From Gammaproteobacteria bacterium (GTDB lineage Bacteria; Pseudomonadota; Gammaproteobacteria; Nevskiales; Nevskiaceae), in assembly GCA_022599775.1 (NCBI GenBank), contig JAHZLQ010000029.1, positions 1-56,835 on the forward strand: 56,835 bases of DNA, written 5' to 3'. The position numbers and the translations under genes are program-made. Below the pieces are notes generated by a model. That model made no database searches and had not been told where the DNA came from. It saw only the letters and a list, made by a program, of their open reading frames with translations. Shown one piece after another: positions 35,634-45,052 of this stretch (positions are counted from its first letter, which is position 1; each line of letters opens with the position of its first letter).

Positions 35634-37811
35634 TCAGACCGCCTCCAGCTTGGCCAGGCTCAGAATCAGCCATTTGCTGCCGACATCCCGGAACGAGACC
35701 TCGACCCGGCCACGATCGCCCTCGCCGTCGAAGGCGGTAATCACGCCTTCGCCGAATCGCGGATGACGCACGTGTGCGCCCAGCTTCAAGCCGTTGCGCG
35801 GCGGCTCTCCCGCGAAGCGGCTGCCGAGCCCGGCGCTACGCGGCGCGAAAGCCGGGCGCGAGGTACCGCTGCGCGGTCTCGTTTCCAGTACGCATTCCGA
35901 GGGGATCTCTCGCAGAAAGCGCGAGGGCATGCACACCTGCTCCTGGCCGTGCAGGCGCCGCAGTTCCGCATAGGACAGGTAAAGCTGCCGGCGAGAACGG
36001 GTGATGCCGACGTAGCACAGGCGGCGTTCCTCCTCGATATTGCCTTCCTGCACGGCGCGCACATGCGGGAACAGGCCCTCTTCCAGGCCGACCATGAACA
36101 CCGTCGGAAATTCGAGTCCCTTGGCGGCGTGCAGCGTCATCAGTTGCACGCAGTCCTCGCCCTCGCCGGCCTGACGTTCGCCGGCTTCCAGCGCGGCGTG
36201 CGTCAGGAACGAGGTCATCGGTGGCAGGTCGTCCTCGGCGCTGTCCTCGAAACTGCGCGCGGCGGTGACCAGTTCGTCGAGGTTCTCCAGACGCGCCTCG
36301 GCCTGCTCGCCCTTTTCCTTCTTGTAATGCTCGCGCAAACCGCTCTGTTCGATCACGCGGTCCATCACCACGCCGAGCGCCTGCCCCTCGGCCTCACGCG
36401 CGAGACGCGCCACCAGATCCTGAAACAGGGCCACGTTGCCGGCCGAACGACCCAGCGCCGAGGCGCCGGTTTTCGCGGCATTCCACAACGACACACCCTG
36501 CTCGCGCGCGACCGCGCGCAGGCGTTCCATGGTGGTGTTGCCGATGCCGCGCGTGGGCGTGTTGACCACGCGCTCGAAGGCCGGATCGTCATCGCGATTG
36601 CCGATCAGGCGCAGATAGGCCAGCGCGTCGCGAATTTCCATGCGCTCGAAGAAGCGCAGGCCGCCGTAGATACGATAGGCCAGCCGCGCCCGGATCAGGC
36701 CCTCTTCGAGTACACGCGACTGGGCGTTGGAGCGGTACAGAATCGCCATGTCCTGCAAGGGCGTGCCGCGCTCGTGCGCTTCGCGGATTCGGCTGACGAC
36801 GAAATCGCATTCGTCGAGATCGTTGAACGCCGCGTACAGCTGGATCGACTCGCCCTCCCCGGCGTCGGTCCACAGCTGCTTGCCCATGCGCTCGGAATTG
36901 CGCGCGATCAGACCATTGGCCGCCTTGAGGATGGTGCCGCTGGATCGGTAGTTCTGTTCCAGACGTACCACTTCGTTGCCCGGAAAGTCGCGCGTGAACT
37001 TGACGATGTTCTCGACGCGCGCGCCTCGCCAGCTGTACACGGACTGATCGTCATCACCCACCACGAACAACTTCCCCGAATCGCCCGCAAGCACGCGCAG
37101 CCATTTGTACTGCAGGGTGTTGGTGTCCTGGAACTCGTCGACCAGAATGTGGCGAAAGCGGCTGCGGTAGTGCTGGCGGATGGCGGGATCGTCGCGGCAC
37201 AGTTCGAAGGCGCGCAGCAGCAGTTCGGCGAAATCGACCAGCCCGGCCTGCTCGCAGGCATTGTGGTAGGCGCTATAGATGCGCACCAGCTGGCGTTGCG
37301 AGAAATCACCGCGGTCGTCGAAGTCCTCAGGGCGGCGCGCCTCTTCCTTCTGCGCGTTGATCCAGCCGGTGACGGTCTTCGGCGGCCAGCGGTCCTCCGG
37401 AAGATCGAGCCCCCGCAGCACGCGTTTGATGAAACGCAGCTGGTCGTCCGAATCCATGATCTGGAAGTTCTGGTGCAGGCGCGCTTCCTTGTGATGCAGG
37501 CGCAGCATGCGGTGCGCGATGCCGTGGAAGGTACCGACCCACAGCGCGCGTACCGGCATGTCCAGCAGCCGTTCCAGACGATGCCGCATCTCGGCGGCGG
37601 CCTTGTTGGTGAAGGTGACCGCCAACACCGAATGCGGCGAAGTGTTCTCGACCGAGATCAACCAGGCGACGCGGTGCACCAGCACGCGGGTCTTGCCGGA
37701 GCCGGCACCGGCCAGCACCAATCGGTGTTCCGGCGGTGCGGTGACGGCCTCGCGCTGGGCGTCGTTGAGGCCTTCGATGAGGGGGGTGATGTCGTCGTCG
37801 TCAAATCGCAT
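35634..37811 (-). CDS. uvrD: DNA helicase II (UvrD)
   Basis: 725 residues, superfamily 1A helicase. Walker A LAGAGSGKTRVLVHR, VTFTNKAAAEM, the DExx box ILVDEFQDTN, GDDDQSVYSWRGA, LEQNYRSSGTIL and LMTLHAAKGLEFPTVF are all in order, with a C-terminal Tudor-like tail. It unwinds DNA in mismatch and nucleotide excision repair and replication. ATG at 37811. Confidence 0.96.
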   Translation of the reverse strand: MRFDDDDITPLIEGLNDAQREAVTAPPEHRLVLAGAGSGKTRVLVHRVAWLISVENTSPHSVLAVTFTNKAAAEMRHRLERLLDMPVRALWVGTFHGIAHRMLRLHHKEARLHQNFQIMDSDDQLRFIKRVLRGLDLPEDRWPPKTVTGWINAQKEEARRPEDFDDRGDFSQRQLVRIYSAYHNACEQAGLVDFAELLLRAFELCRDDPAIRQHYRSRFRHILVDEFQDTNTLQYKWLRVLAGDSGKLFVVGDDDQSVYSWRGARVENIVKFTRDFPGNEVVRLEQNYRSSGTILKAANGLIARNSERMGKQLWTDAGEGESIQLYAAFNDLDECDFVVSRIREAHERGTPLQDMAILYRSNAQSRVLEEGLIRARLAYRIYGGLRFFERMEIRDALAYLRLIGNRDDDPAFERVVNTPTRGIGNTTMERLRAVAREQGVSLWNAAKTGASALGRSAGNVALFQDLVARLAREAEGQALGVVMDRVIEQSGLREHYKKEKGEQAEARLENLDELVTAARSFEDSAEDDLPPMTSFLTHAALEAGERQAGEGEDCVQLMTLHAAKGLEFPTVFMVGLEEGLFPHVRAVQEGNIEEERRLCYVGITRSRRQLYLSYAELRRLHGQEQVCMPSRFLREIPSECVLETRPRSGTSRPAFAPRSAGLGSRFAGEPPRNGLKLGAHVRHPRFGEGVITAFDGEGDRGRVEVSFRDVGSKWLILSLAKLEAV

Positions 37812-37869
37812 CGCGCGATTCTACCGGCCCGCGCCCCGACGCGACCGACGACGACGCAGGTGCCCGATG

Positions 37870-39084
37870 CTATTCGGCCGTGACCACGATGCTGAAACTG
37901 GCGGCTTCGTAGCCGTAGACCGAGATCCAGTACTGTCCGGTCTGCAAGGCTGGCGAGCTGCTCGCATTGATCGTCACCGACTCGTCGCTGCCGTATTCAT
38001 AGGGCCGGAAATCCCACTGGCTCTGCGTGGGATAGCTGTCGCCATGGCGCACGTAGAGATCGCCGTCGCCGCTGCCCGTCATCTCGATCTGCAGTTCGCC
38101 GATACCGGATTCCACCTGCACGGTGTAGTTGCGCCAACGGCCTTCGGCAAGGCTACCGCTGACATCGAGCAGGGTTTGCGGGTCGCCGGGTTCGGGGTCT
38201 CCACCACCGTCGTCACCGCCGCCATTGGCCGGCACGCGGAAATCACGCACCACCGCCATGTGCTGCATGTTGCTGGCGGCGCTGTCGCCGGACTGTACCG
38301 GCGAGACCTCGGACAAGGGGGTGTACACGCGGCTGTCGAACACCAGGCCGTTGGTGTAGGTGCTGGCGCCGATCTCCAGCGGCACTTCCAGTATGTCGAA
38401 ATCGCTGTCGGCAAGCACCCAGTCGTAGGGCTTGGCGCGGCTGGCATTGGTACCGCCGGTGCCTTCCTGGTCCGCAGGATACGGGCCGCCGGTGTCGACG
38501 ACGGCGGCCAGGGTCGACAGCGCCGCTTCGCTGCGCGAAGCGGTGTTGAAATCACCGCCGATCACCAGATAGTCGCCTGCGGGAACCTGCGCCTCGATGT
38601 AGTCGACGAGTTCCGCCGCTTCGGTATTGCGCACGCCGCTGCCGCTGGTCAGCAGATGCACGCTCACGGCCCACAGATCGGTATCGCCGGGAATGTCGAT
38701 ACGCGCCCAGGCGAAATCACGATTCGAGACTTCGGGGTCGGTCCATTCGCCGGAATCGATGATTGGCCAGCGACTGATCACGCCGTTGGGAATCTGCGCG
38801 CCGCTCTCACGGAAGTGATCGAAGCCGCTGCCGAAGGTCGAGCTGACCCAGGCGGCCACGGTCGACGCACTGTTGTCGCCGTAGTTGAACTCCTGGATCA
38901 GCACCACGTCCGGGTCGATGCCCTGGAAGATGCGCGTGCCCTCGCCGGGGTCGTAGCTCTGGTAGTTGCCGGAACTGATGTTGGCGGCCATGACCCGAAC
39001 CGTGCTGTCGGCCGGCGCCGGCGTCCACCAGAACACACAGAGCAGGGTCAGCACGAACAGCAGTTGCAAACGTTTCGCGGGCAT
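37870..39084 (-). CDS. Secreted endonuclease/exonuclease/phosphatase-family nuclease with C-terminal PPC domain
   Basis: 404 residues. Signal peptide MPAKRLQLLFVLTLLCVFWW..., then an endonuclease/exonuclease/phosphatase fold (DPDVVLIQEFNYGD with the metal Glu, SVHLLTSGSG, VIGGDFNTASR, AKPYDWVLAD). A Gly/Asp-rich linker at about 290-305 leads to a bacterial pre-peptidase C-terminal domain (YTVQVESG, DLYVRHGD, YWISVYGYEAASFSIVV). Extracellular, probably DNA or phosphoester degrading. Confidence 0.85.
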   Translation of the reverse strand: MPAKRLQLLFVLTLLCVFWWTPAPADSTVRVMAANISSGNYQSYDPGEGTRIFQGIDPDVVLIQEFNYGDNSASTVAAWVSSTFGSGFDHFRESGAQIPNGVISRWPIIDSGEWTDPEVSNRDFAWARIDIPGDTDLWAVSVHLLTSGSGVRNTEAAELVDYIEAQVPAGDYLVIGGDFNTASRSEAALSTLAAVVDTGGPYPADQEGTGGTNASRAKPYDWVLADSDFDILEVPLEIGASTYTNGLVFDSRVYTPLSEVSPVQSGDSAASNMQHMAVVRDFRVPANGGGDDGGGDPEPGDPQTLLDVSGSLAEGRWRNYTVQVESGIGELQIEMTGSGDGDLYVRHGDSYPTQSQWDFRPYEYGSDESVTINASSSPALQTGQYWISVYGYEAASFSIVVTAE

Positions 39085-39179
39085 TGTGAGGCTTCGGCTT
39101 GAGCGGGCGCCTCACGGTAACGGCCGCGCAGCGGCTTGCCAGCTCGGATTAACCCGAGGATGGCATTCGCAGGCCCCGA

Positions 39180-39782
39180 TTACGGCGGGCTTTGGCTCAG
39201 CAGCCGATTCGGCTCAAGCTCGAAATGCTGGCCAAGCAGACTCGCAAACGTGTCGAAAGCCACGCAGGCCCCGTTGATCGCCTGGTGTCGCTGCGTCGCG
39301 TCGAAAACCACGGCGTCGATCGACTGCCGGAAGCGGCGCCAGCTCTCGGCGCGTCCGGCCGGCGGAGCCGCCAGATGGCGCGCGCCGAAATCGGTGCTCA
39401 GGCCCAGGTGTTCGGTCGCCTCACGCAGCAACAGGGCGGCGCCCAGGGTCGAACCCTCGCTCACGTACAGCCAGCCAAGAGCATGCGCCGGCTCGACCGG
39501 ATCCGCCGGGATACTGGTGGCCGCTACGCTGGCACCCAGATCGGCAAGGTCGCGGTCGAGGGCCATGCACCGCCAAACCAGCGGCTCGAGCAGTACTGCA
39601 TCGAGCGCCGGGCCGTACGCGGCGGCGCAGTCCAGAAAGGCGTGCTGCACCCGCAGATAACGGCGGTAACGCTCGCGGCTCGCGAACGGGTCGGCCCGCG
39701 CCATCCATTCGTGCAGGCGTTCATGTCGGCCCCGCGTCGCGTACCGCAGCGCGTCGCTCAGGGCCGGGACCACGCGATTCAC
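39180..39782 (-). CDS. Biliverdin-producing heme oxygenase-like protein
   Basis: 200 residues, all-helical. The proximal-His region is RGRHERLHEWMARADPF and the distal helix YVSEGSTLGAALLLREA carries the glycine-rich motif of bacterial heme oxygenases. It would open heme to biliverdin and release iron. GTG at 39782 overlaps the GNAT-nitrilase stop (GTGA), and a GTG at 39803 adds seven residues. No phytochrome gene is adjacent, so iron recovery from heme is the likelier role (inference). Confidence 0.82.
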   Translation of the reverse strand: MNRVVPALSDALRYATRGRHERLHEWMARADPFASRERYRRYLRVQHAFLDCAAAYGPALDAVLLEPLVWRCMALDRDLADLGASVAATSIPADPVEPAHALGWLYVSEGSTLGAALLLREATEHLGLSTDFGARHLAAPPAGRAESWRRFRQSIDAVVFDATQRHQAINGACVAFDTFASLLGQHFELEPNRLLSQSPP

Positions 39783-41329
39783 GGCGCCGAGGGACCGCGC
39801 CACACCACCGAGTACAGGTCGTGACGACGATCCTTGAGGTTGCGCACGGTGCCATGGACCCGCGCCGTGGCCAGGGCCGACAGGTCGACGTCGGCAAAGG
39901 CGATCATTTCCACGTTGGGCGTGGTGTCGGCCGCCACGCCATCGCGCGCGAATGGAAAATCGCAGGGCGTCAGAATGCAGCTCTGCGCGTAGTGGATGTC
40001 CATGTTGTGCACGCGCGGCAGGTTACCGACGTTGCCGGCGGCGGCCACGTAGATCTGGTTTTCGACAGCGCGCGCCTGGGCGCAGTAGCGCACACGCAGA
40101 TAGCCTGAGCGTTCCTCGGTGGAGAACGGTACGAACAGGATGTTGACGCCCTGGTTGACGAGATGCCTCGTCAGTTCCGGGAACTCCGAGTCATAGCAGA
40201 CCAGCACGCCGATCGGTCCGCAGTCGGTTTCGATGGCGCGCACATAGTCGCCGCCCTCGATCTGCCACCAGTAGCGCTCGGCCGGTGTCGGGTGAATCTT
40301 GGGCTGTTCGTGCACAGAGCCGTCCCGCAGAAACACATGCGCGACGTTGAGCAGCCGCCCGTCCGCTTCGAGCTGCGGATGCGAGCCGGCGATGATGTTG
40401 ACGTTGTAGCGGATCGCCAGATCCTGAAACAGCGCCTCCAGGCGCTCGTTGTAATCAGCCAGCTTGAGGATGGCCTCGCGCGGCTTCATCGCTTCGTTCT
40501 CGATCGACAGCAGCTGGAATGCGAAGTACTCGGGAAACACGACGAAATCGCACTTGTAGTCGGCGACGGTATCGACGAAGTAACGCACCACGCGCGCGAA
40601 TTCGTCGAAGGACGGAATCTGTCGCTGGAAATACTGCACGGCGGCGATGCGCACCGTCGACGGCCCGCGATCGGGCGCGCTGAAGGCTCGTGTGTGGTCG
40701 CGATGCGCGGCCGGATTGCGCCACAGCATGTGGGTGGCGTGCCCGCGCGAGTCACGATCCGAGGGAATGTAGTCGTGCAGCACGCCAAGGTATTCGAAAC
40801 CCTGGCGCAACTGGAAGGTCATCACTGGATCGCGCACGGTCTGCTTGTGTACGGCTTCGCAGTAGGCATCCGGCGATTCGAACTGGCGCTGGCGTCGCCC
40901 GTAGCCGGGAATCCGGCCGCCGAAGACGATGCCGTCCAGCCCGAAATCCACGCACAGCTTGCGCCGCGCCTGGTAGAGCCGCTCGCCGAGCCGGCGCCCG
41001 CGCAGGTCCGGGTCGGTGCAGACCTCGTAGCCGTAGAGGTAGTCGCCGTCCGGATCGTGCGTGCTGCCGTAGCCACCTCCGGTGATCTGATGCCAGGTAT
41101 GACGTCCCAGCGCGCGCTCCGCCGAAATGATCAAGGTGGCGCAGTAGCCGACGATGTTGCCGTCGAATTCCGCCACCAGATGGCCTTCAGGGAAATGATT
41201 GACCTGTCCGCGCAACTGATCCAGGGAATAGCCGTCTTCCCCGCGGTAGGCTTTTTCGATGAGCTTGTGGATCGCACCGATATCGGTCGGTTCCGCACGG
41301 CGGATCGTCAGCGTCTTGGTTCTTGGCAT
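39779..41329 (-). CDS. Fused GNAT acetyltransferase - nitrilase-family amidohydrolase
   Basis: 516 residues. An N-terminal GNAT domain (about 1-200; TDPDLRGRRLGERLYQARR is the acetyl-CoA loop) is joined to a carbon-nitrogen hydrolase with the full Glu-Lys-Cys triad: FPEYFAF, PKIHPTPAE and LVCYDSEFPE. The start MPRTKTL at 41329 is preferred to a GTG at 41347. Such fusions occur in many proteobacteria but their substrate is not established. Confidence 0.9.
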   Translation of the reverse strand: MPRTKTLTIRRAEPTDIGAIHKLIEKAYRGEDGYSLDQLRGQVNHFPEGHLVAEFDGNIVGYCATLIISAERALGRHTWHQITGGGYGSTHDPDGDYLYGYEVCTDPDLRGRRLGERLYQARRKLCVDFGLDGIVFGGRIPGYGRRQRQFESPDAYCEAVHKQTVRDPVMTFQLRQGFEYLGVLHDYIPSDRDSRGHATHMLWRNPAAHRDHTRAFSAPDRGPSTVRIAAVQYFQRQIPSFDEFARVVRYFVDTVADYKCDFVVFPEYFAFQLLSIENEAMKPREAILKLADYNERLEALFQDLAIRYNVNIIAGSHPQLEADGRLLNVAHVFLRDGSVHEQPKIHPTPAERYWWQIEGGDYVRAIETDCGPIGVLVCYDSEFPELTRHLVNQGVNILFVPFSTEERSGYLRVRYCAQARAVENQIYVAAAGNVGNLPRVHNMDIHYAQSCILTPCDFPFARDGVAADTTPNVEMIAFADVDLSALATARVHGTVRNLKDRRHDLYSVVWRGPSAP

Positions 41330-41514
41330 TCCGCACTGTCGCTGCACCCGCTGGAGCGGGCAGATAGCTGATTATGTCAGCGTGCCGCTGTCTACCGGAT
41401 GAGCCAAATTGATTTTTGTGCACTTTGTCTCGATGTCACCAAATCGTCATTGCCCTGTCATATCCCGATCAAGGCGCGCCCGTAGCGTGGTCGATGAAAA
41501 GTAGGGGAAATGCC

Positions 41515-42654
41515 ATGCGAATCGCATATGGAGTGATGGGCTACGGGCGCGGCCACGCCATGCGCACCATGAGTGTGTTGCCCAGCTTGATGAAGCAGCA
41601 CGAAATCACCGTGTTCGCCGGCGGCGACGCCTACGACGTGCTGGCGCCACTGTTTCCCACAGTGCGAATACCGACGATCGGTTACGTCTACAACTCGCGC
41701 GGATCGCACTCTCTGCCGCGCACCATGGCACGCAATCTCGCGCCGATGGCCGATCTTTTATGGCGTGGGCACGGCAGTGACTGCGTCGATCGCGAGATCA
41801 AGAGTCGCGGCATCGACCTGGTGATCTCGGATTCGGAAGCCTGGACGCATCGCGCCGCCCAGCGCCTGGGTCTGCCACGCATCAGCTTCGACCACATCGG
41901 CATCATCGCCTACTGCAAGCCGCATTTCCCGGCCGACCTGTGGCTCAGCGGCATGCGAGATGCCTGGGGCTACCGTCAACTCATGGGCGTGCCGGAACGC
42001 ATCCTGCTGTCGAGCTTCTATCCGGCCGAGCCGGCGTATCCGAACACCAGCATCGTCGGACCGATGCTGCGCGACGAGGTCAAGCGCATCAAGCCGCACG
42101 ACGGCGACTACCTGCTCGCCTATTTCAACAAGGGCGATCATCAGTATCTGCCGCACATCGACCGCGCGCTGCGCTTGCTCGACATGCCGGTGGTGGTTTA
42201 CGGAACCTCGCTGCGCGGGCAGGTCGAAAACCTCGATTTCCGCGCGCCATCGAACGAATGGTTCGTGCATGACCTGGCGCATTGTCGCGCAGTGATGTCG
42301 ACTGCCGGCAACCAGTTGATCGGCGAGGCGATCCATTTCGGAAAACCGTTCCTGGCACTGCCGGAACAGGCCTTCGAGCAACGGCTCAACGCCTACATGA
42401 TCGAACGCATGGGGGTAGGCATGCGCGCCGAGCTCGGCACCCTGACGCCGAGCGACATCGATCGCTTCCTGGCCCAGCACGAGTACTACCACTCCAACAC
42501 CGGCCGGCATGCCGGCGACGGTCGCGCGCAGGCCGTACAAACGCTGCTGCGCGACATCGATGAACTCACAGGCACCCGGCGCAAGGCCCACAAGCGTGGC
42601 GTGCTCGGAAAGCGCGGCCGACGCGTGCCGATCGCGGCCGTGCGACCAGCCTGA
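41515..42654 (+). CDS. Glycosyltransferase, MJ1255/VC2487 family (GT-B fold)
   Basis: 379 residues. It begins MRIAYGVMGYGRGHAMRTMSVL, the nucleotide-binding loop of this family, and has late GNQLIGEAIHFGKPFLALPEQAFEQRLNAYMIERMG, the UDP-sugar binding region. Probably a cytoplasmic glycosyltransferase acting on a lipid or surface glycan. GGGGAAA precedes the ATG. It stands alone between convergent and divergent neighbours. Confidence 0.85.
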   Translation: MRIAYGVMGYGRGHAMRTMSVLPSLMKQHEITVFAGGDAYDVLAPLFPTVRIPTIGYVYNSRGSHSLPRTMARNLAPMADLLWRGHGSDCVDREIKSRGIDLVISDSEAWTHRAAQRLGLPRISFDHIGIIAYCKPHFPADLWLSGMRDAWGYRQLMGVPERILLSSFYPAEPAYPNTSIVGPMLRDEVKRIKPHDGDYLLAYFNKGDHQYLPHIDRALRLLDMPVVVYGTSLRGQVENLDFRAPSNEWFVHDLAHCRAVMSTAGNQLIGEAIHFGKPFLALPEQAFEQRLNAYMIERMGVGMRAELGTLTPSDIDRFLAQHEYYHSNTGRHAGDGRAQAVQTLLRDIDELTGTRRKAHKRGVLGKRGRRVPIAAVRPA

Positions 42655-42777
42655 GGCTTGGCGAAGCGGGACGCCCCTGCGGTGGGGCTCTTGCCGGTTC
42701 GGTCTCCTCCTCCAGAGGACCTCGCAGACGCGCCCCGGCGGGGCGCGCCCTTGGTGTCGCTCAGCTTTGATGCGGTC

Positions 42778-43653
42778 TCAGCGCCGCCGCTTGCGGGTGC
42801 GCCACATCATCCAAACACCACTGATCGACAGCAGCATCGCTGCGATGCCGACGGCGTTGATCAGATAGGCACCAAAGCGCCCGAACAGGCGGCCGCTATG
42901 GGCATCCACCAGCACGTGTTCCAGTGACACGGTGGGCCGAGAAAATGCTTCCATCGCCGCGCGCTGACCATTGTCCAGCGCCGCCGGCACCGACCATTGC
43001 ACGCGGTCCCCTTCCGGCAGCGGTGTCCAGTCCAGGCCGTCCACGGTCGCATAGACGTCCAGATCCTGGATCGCGACCTGATCGCTACCCTCGACCTGTC
43101 CGATGCGGCGGATTTCTTCAACCGGCAGCACGTAACCGCTGAGCTCGTCGACGCGCGCACCCTCGGGCGTGTACAGCAACAGTTTGTCACCGCCGGCCAC
43201 GAACATCAGCGGCGCCTCCGGCGTACCGCCGACGGCAAAGCCCACCGGGTTGGCAACATGATCGGGCAACGCTTTGCCGTCCATGACGGTGCTTTCAGGC
43301 GTTGCCGCGATCCAGTGACCATCGCTAGCGAAACCGGACCGGGGCGGCGACGGCTTGAGGCTGTACAGCGACATCACCCAGGTCCAGTCGATCCGAACCG
43401 TGTCGTAACCCCAGTCCGCGCTCTGATTGATCAGTACGCCGCTGGCGCCGAGCCACCCCATGAAAATGAAGGCAAACAGGCCCGCACGCTTGTGCCAGGT
43501 GCGCAGCGTCATCGTCAGGTTGGGCTTGCGCGTGGCACTGCTGGACCGCGACACCGAAACCGTCACGACCTGCGTGCGCCAGCGCCGCATCCTGGCGGTG
43601 AAGCCGGGACCGATCGCCGTATTTTCAGTGACCGTCAAGTTCTGCTCACTCAT
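42778..43653 (-). CDS. PepSY-associated transmembrane protein
   Basis: 291 residues. A cytoplasmic N-terminus (about 1-50), a first helix KRAGLFAFIFMGWLGASGVLI, a large periplasmic part and a last helix AVGIAAMLLSISGVWMMWRT ending in RKRRR. It matches the PepSY-TM family, which often works with periplasmic FMN-binding proteins in electron transfer to iron or quinones. It starts seven bases after the FMN-binding gene. Confidence 0.82.
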   Translation of the reverse strand: MSEQNLTVTENTAIGPGFTARMRRWRTQVVTVSVSRSSSATRKPNLTMTLRTWHKRAGLFAFIFMGWLGASGVLINQSADWGYDTVRIDWTWVMSLYSLKPSPPRSGFASDGHWIAATPESTVMDGKALPDHVANPVGFAVGGTPEAPLMFVAGGDKLLLYTPEGARVDELSGYVLPVEEIRRIGQVEGSDQVAIQDLDVYATVDGLDWTPLPEGDRVQWSVPAALDNGQRAAMEAFSRPTVSLEHVLVDAHSGRLFGRFGAYLINAVGIAAMLLSISGVWMMWRTRKRRR

Positions 43654-43659
43654 GACCGT

Positions 43660-44220
43660 CTACCGCGTGAGCGCGTCGAACTCGATTGCAGTTCGCGCCA
43701 TTCGCTTCATCATTTCGACCGAATAGGTCGCTCCGGCGATATTGTCGACCGATTGGTCGAGTCCCCCGCCACTGGCATGCGCGCCGGTCAGCTGCTGCAG
43801 GAAATAGCCTTCACCGACCTGCTCGCCGCGTGACTCACGGTAGTAGATCACGCGGGCCGCGACGATCGCGCCATTCTCCACGGCGAATGCAGCGGTGGTG
43901 GGCTGATAGCCTTCCTTGCCGAGATCGTCGAATACCCACGCGGTACGCGCGCCGTTGGTCCAGTAACGCACGCGCGACTGCGGAAATGCGCGACCGTAGA
44001 CGTCCTGGACGCGCGAGGCCGCTGCTCCATCGAGATTGAGTACGCCCGCGACCGGGCGACTCCCGGCGAAGGCCTCACCGATGAAGGCCTCGGGCGTCTG
44101 GAAAGTGATGCAGACCGGCGGCGTACAGCTGTCGACCGCCTGCGCCGAGCCCATGCCGAAGCTCAGCAACAACAAGCCGACAGCGGTGGCGACGAACATC
44201 GATTGTGCATGACGGCGCAT
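43660..44220 (-). CDS. Periplasmic FMN-binding domain protein
   Basis: 186 residues. Signal peptide MRRHAQSMFVATAVGLLLLS... cut near AQAVDS. The C-terminal FMN-binding domain has SVDNIAGATYSVEMM, where the (S/T)GAT-type Thr is the covalent FMN site in RnfG/NqrC relatives. A longer start at 44301 would bury the signal peptide and is less likely. With the PepSY protein it should form a periplasmic flavin electron-transfer pair. Confidence 0.82.
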   Translation of the reverse strand: MRRHAQSMFVATAVGLLLLSFGMGSAQAVDSCTPPVCITFQTPEAFIGEAFAGSRPVAGVLNLDGAAASRVQDVYGRAFPQSRVRYWTNGARTAWVFDDLGKEGYQPTTAAFAVENGAIVAARVIYYRESRGEQVGEGYFLQQLTGAHASGGGLDQSVDNIAGATYSVEMMKRMARTAIEFDALTR

Positions 44221-44505
44221 CAGGTCCAGCCCGCCGATCCGCAAGCTGGTGGTGATGCGCTGTACCGGCACATTCTTTTGGTTTGGGGAGTATTTATTCA
44301 TTGTCTTGATAAATTCGGCAGCTCACTCGAAATATTTTGAAGACATGACCGACGACGAACCCGGCCATCCCGGATGTCGCCGACCGGCTTCACCACACAT
44401 TGAAGAAGGCGAAGCGGCGGGCTGCACACTCGTTTGTGCAGACCCAGCGCTCCGCCCCCGACGTGTCGCAAGCTGATCCACTACCTCGAGGATCAATAAC
44501 AACGC

Positions 44506-44976
44506 CTAACGCGTGACGATGTCTTTGGTAAACGGCGCCAGCGCATTGATCAGCTGATTGCAGGAGTGATACGCGATCACATTGCGTTCGCAGGCGTTGT
44601 AGGCCGCCTCCACAACCGCGTTGAACTCGGTCATGGTGATGCCGAGGTCGGCGTGCGCCGCGCTCATGCTGGCGCCCTGGTATTCGTTCGGGCCGCCCAG
44701 GACCATCGTTTCCAGCTGCGTGTTGAGGAACACCTGACGCTCGACGTTGCCGAACTCCTTGAAAATGTGATTGATCCGGTTGTCGAGCATGATGTAGTAG
44801 AACAGGCTCTCCACCCAGTTGTGCACGCCTTCGCGCCCGCCGAACTTGGCCAGGCTCGAGGATTCGACACCAAGGATGGGATTGGTCGGCTGCTCGGCGG
44901 CGATCGCTGTTTGCGCCGAGGCAAAAAACAGCATGGCACCGAACAGGGCGGTGAATATTTTGCTGGTCCGTTTCAT
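44506..44976 (-). CDS. Exported group 1 truncated hemoglobin
   Basis: 156 residues. Signal peptide MKRTSKIFTALFGAMLFFASAQTAIAAEQ, then a 2-on-2 globin fold: FGGREGVHNWVESLFYYIML (B10 Tyr region), MVLGGPNEYQGASM and the proximal His in AAHADLGI. Export is unusual, since most truncated globins are cytoplasmic. GGAGG precedes the ATG. It lies 76 bases after the DUF3034 gene on the same strand, with a hairpin between (45022-45042), so it is probably in the same sigma-54 unit. Confidence 0.85.
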   Translation of the reverse strand: MKRTSKIFTALFGAMLFFASAQTAIAAEQPTNPILGVESSSLAKFGGREGVHNWVESLFYYIMLDNRINHIFKEFGNVERQVFLNTQLETMVLGGPNEYQGASMSAAHADLGITMTEFNAVVEAAYNACERNVIAYHSCNQLINALAPFTKDIVTR

Positions 44977-45021
44977 AACAACCTCCATTGACTAGCCTTG
45001 TGACTCTCGTTGAAAGAGCGG

Positions 45022-45042
45022 TGCCCTGGCGGCACCGCCGTA
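45022..45042 (-). other. Intercistronic hairpin between DUF3034 and truncated globin genes
   Basis: A stem GCGGTGCC/GGCACCGC separated by a short loop, with no strong U tract on the minus strand. It could stabilise the upstream message or attenuate partly rather than fully terminate. Confidence 0.4.
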
Positions 45043-45052
45043 TCGGGTTTGC

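Noticed and set aside
42730-42746. GC-rich hairpin between the glycosyltransferase and PepSY genes
   Set aside because: A perfect 7-bp stem with three-base loop, but no U tract on either strand, so an intrinsic terminator is not supported.
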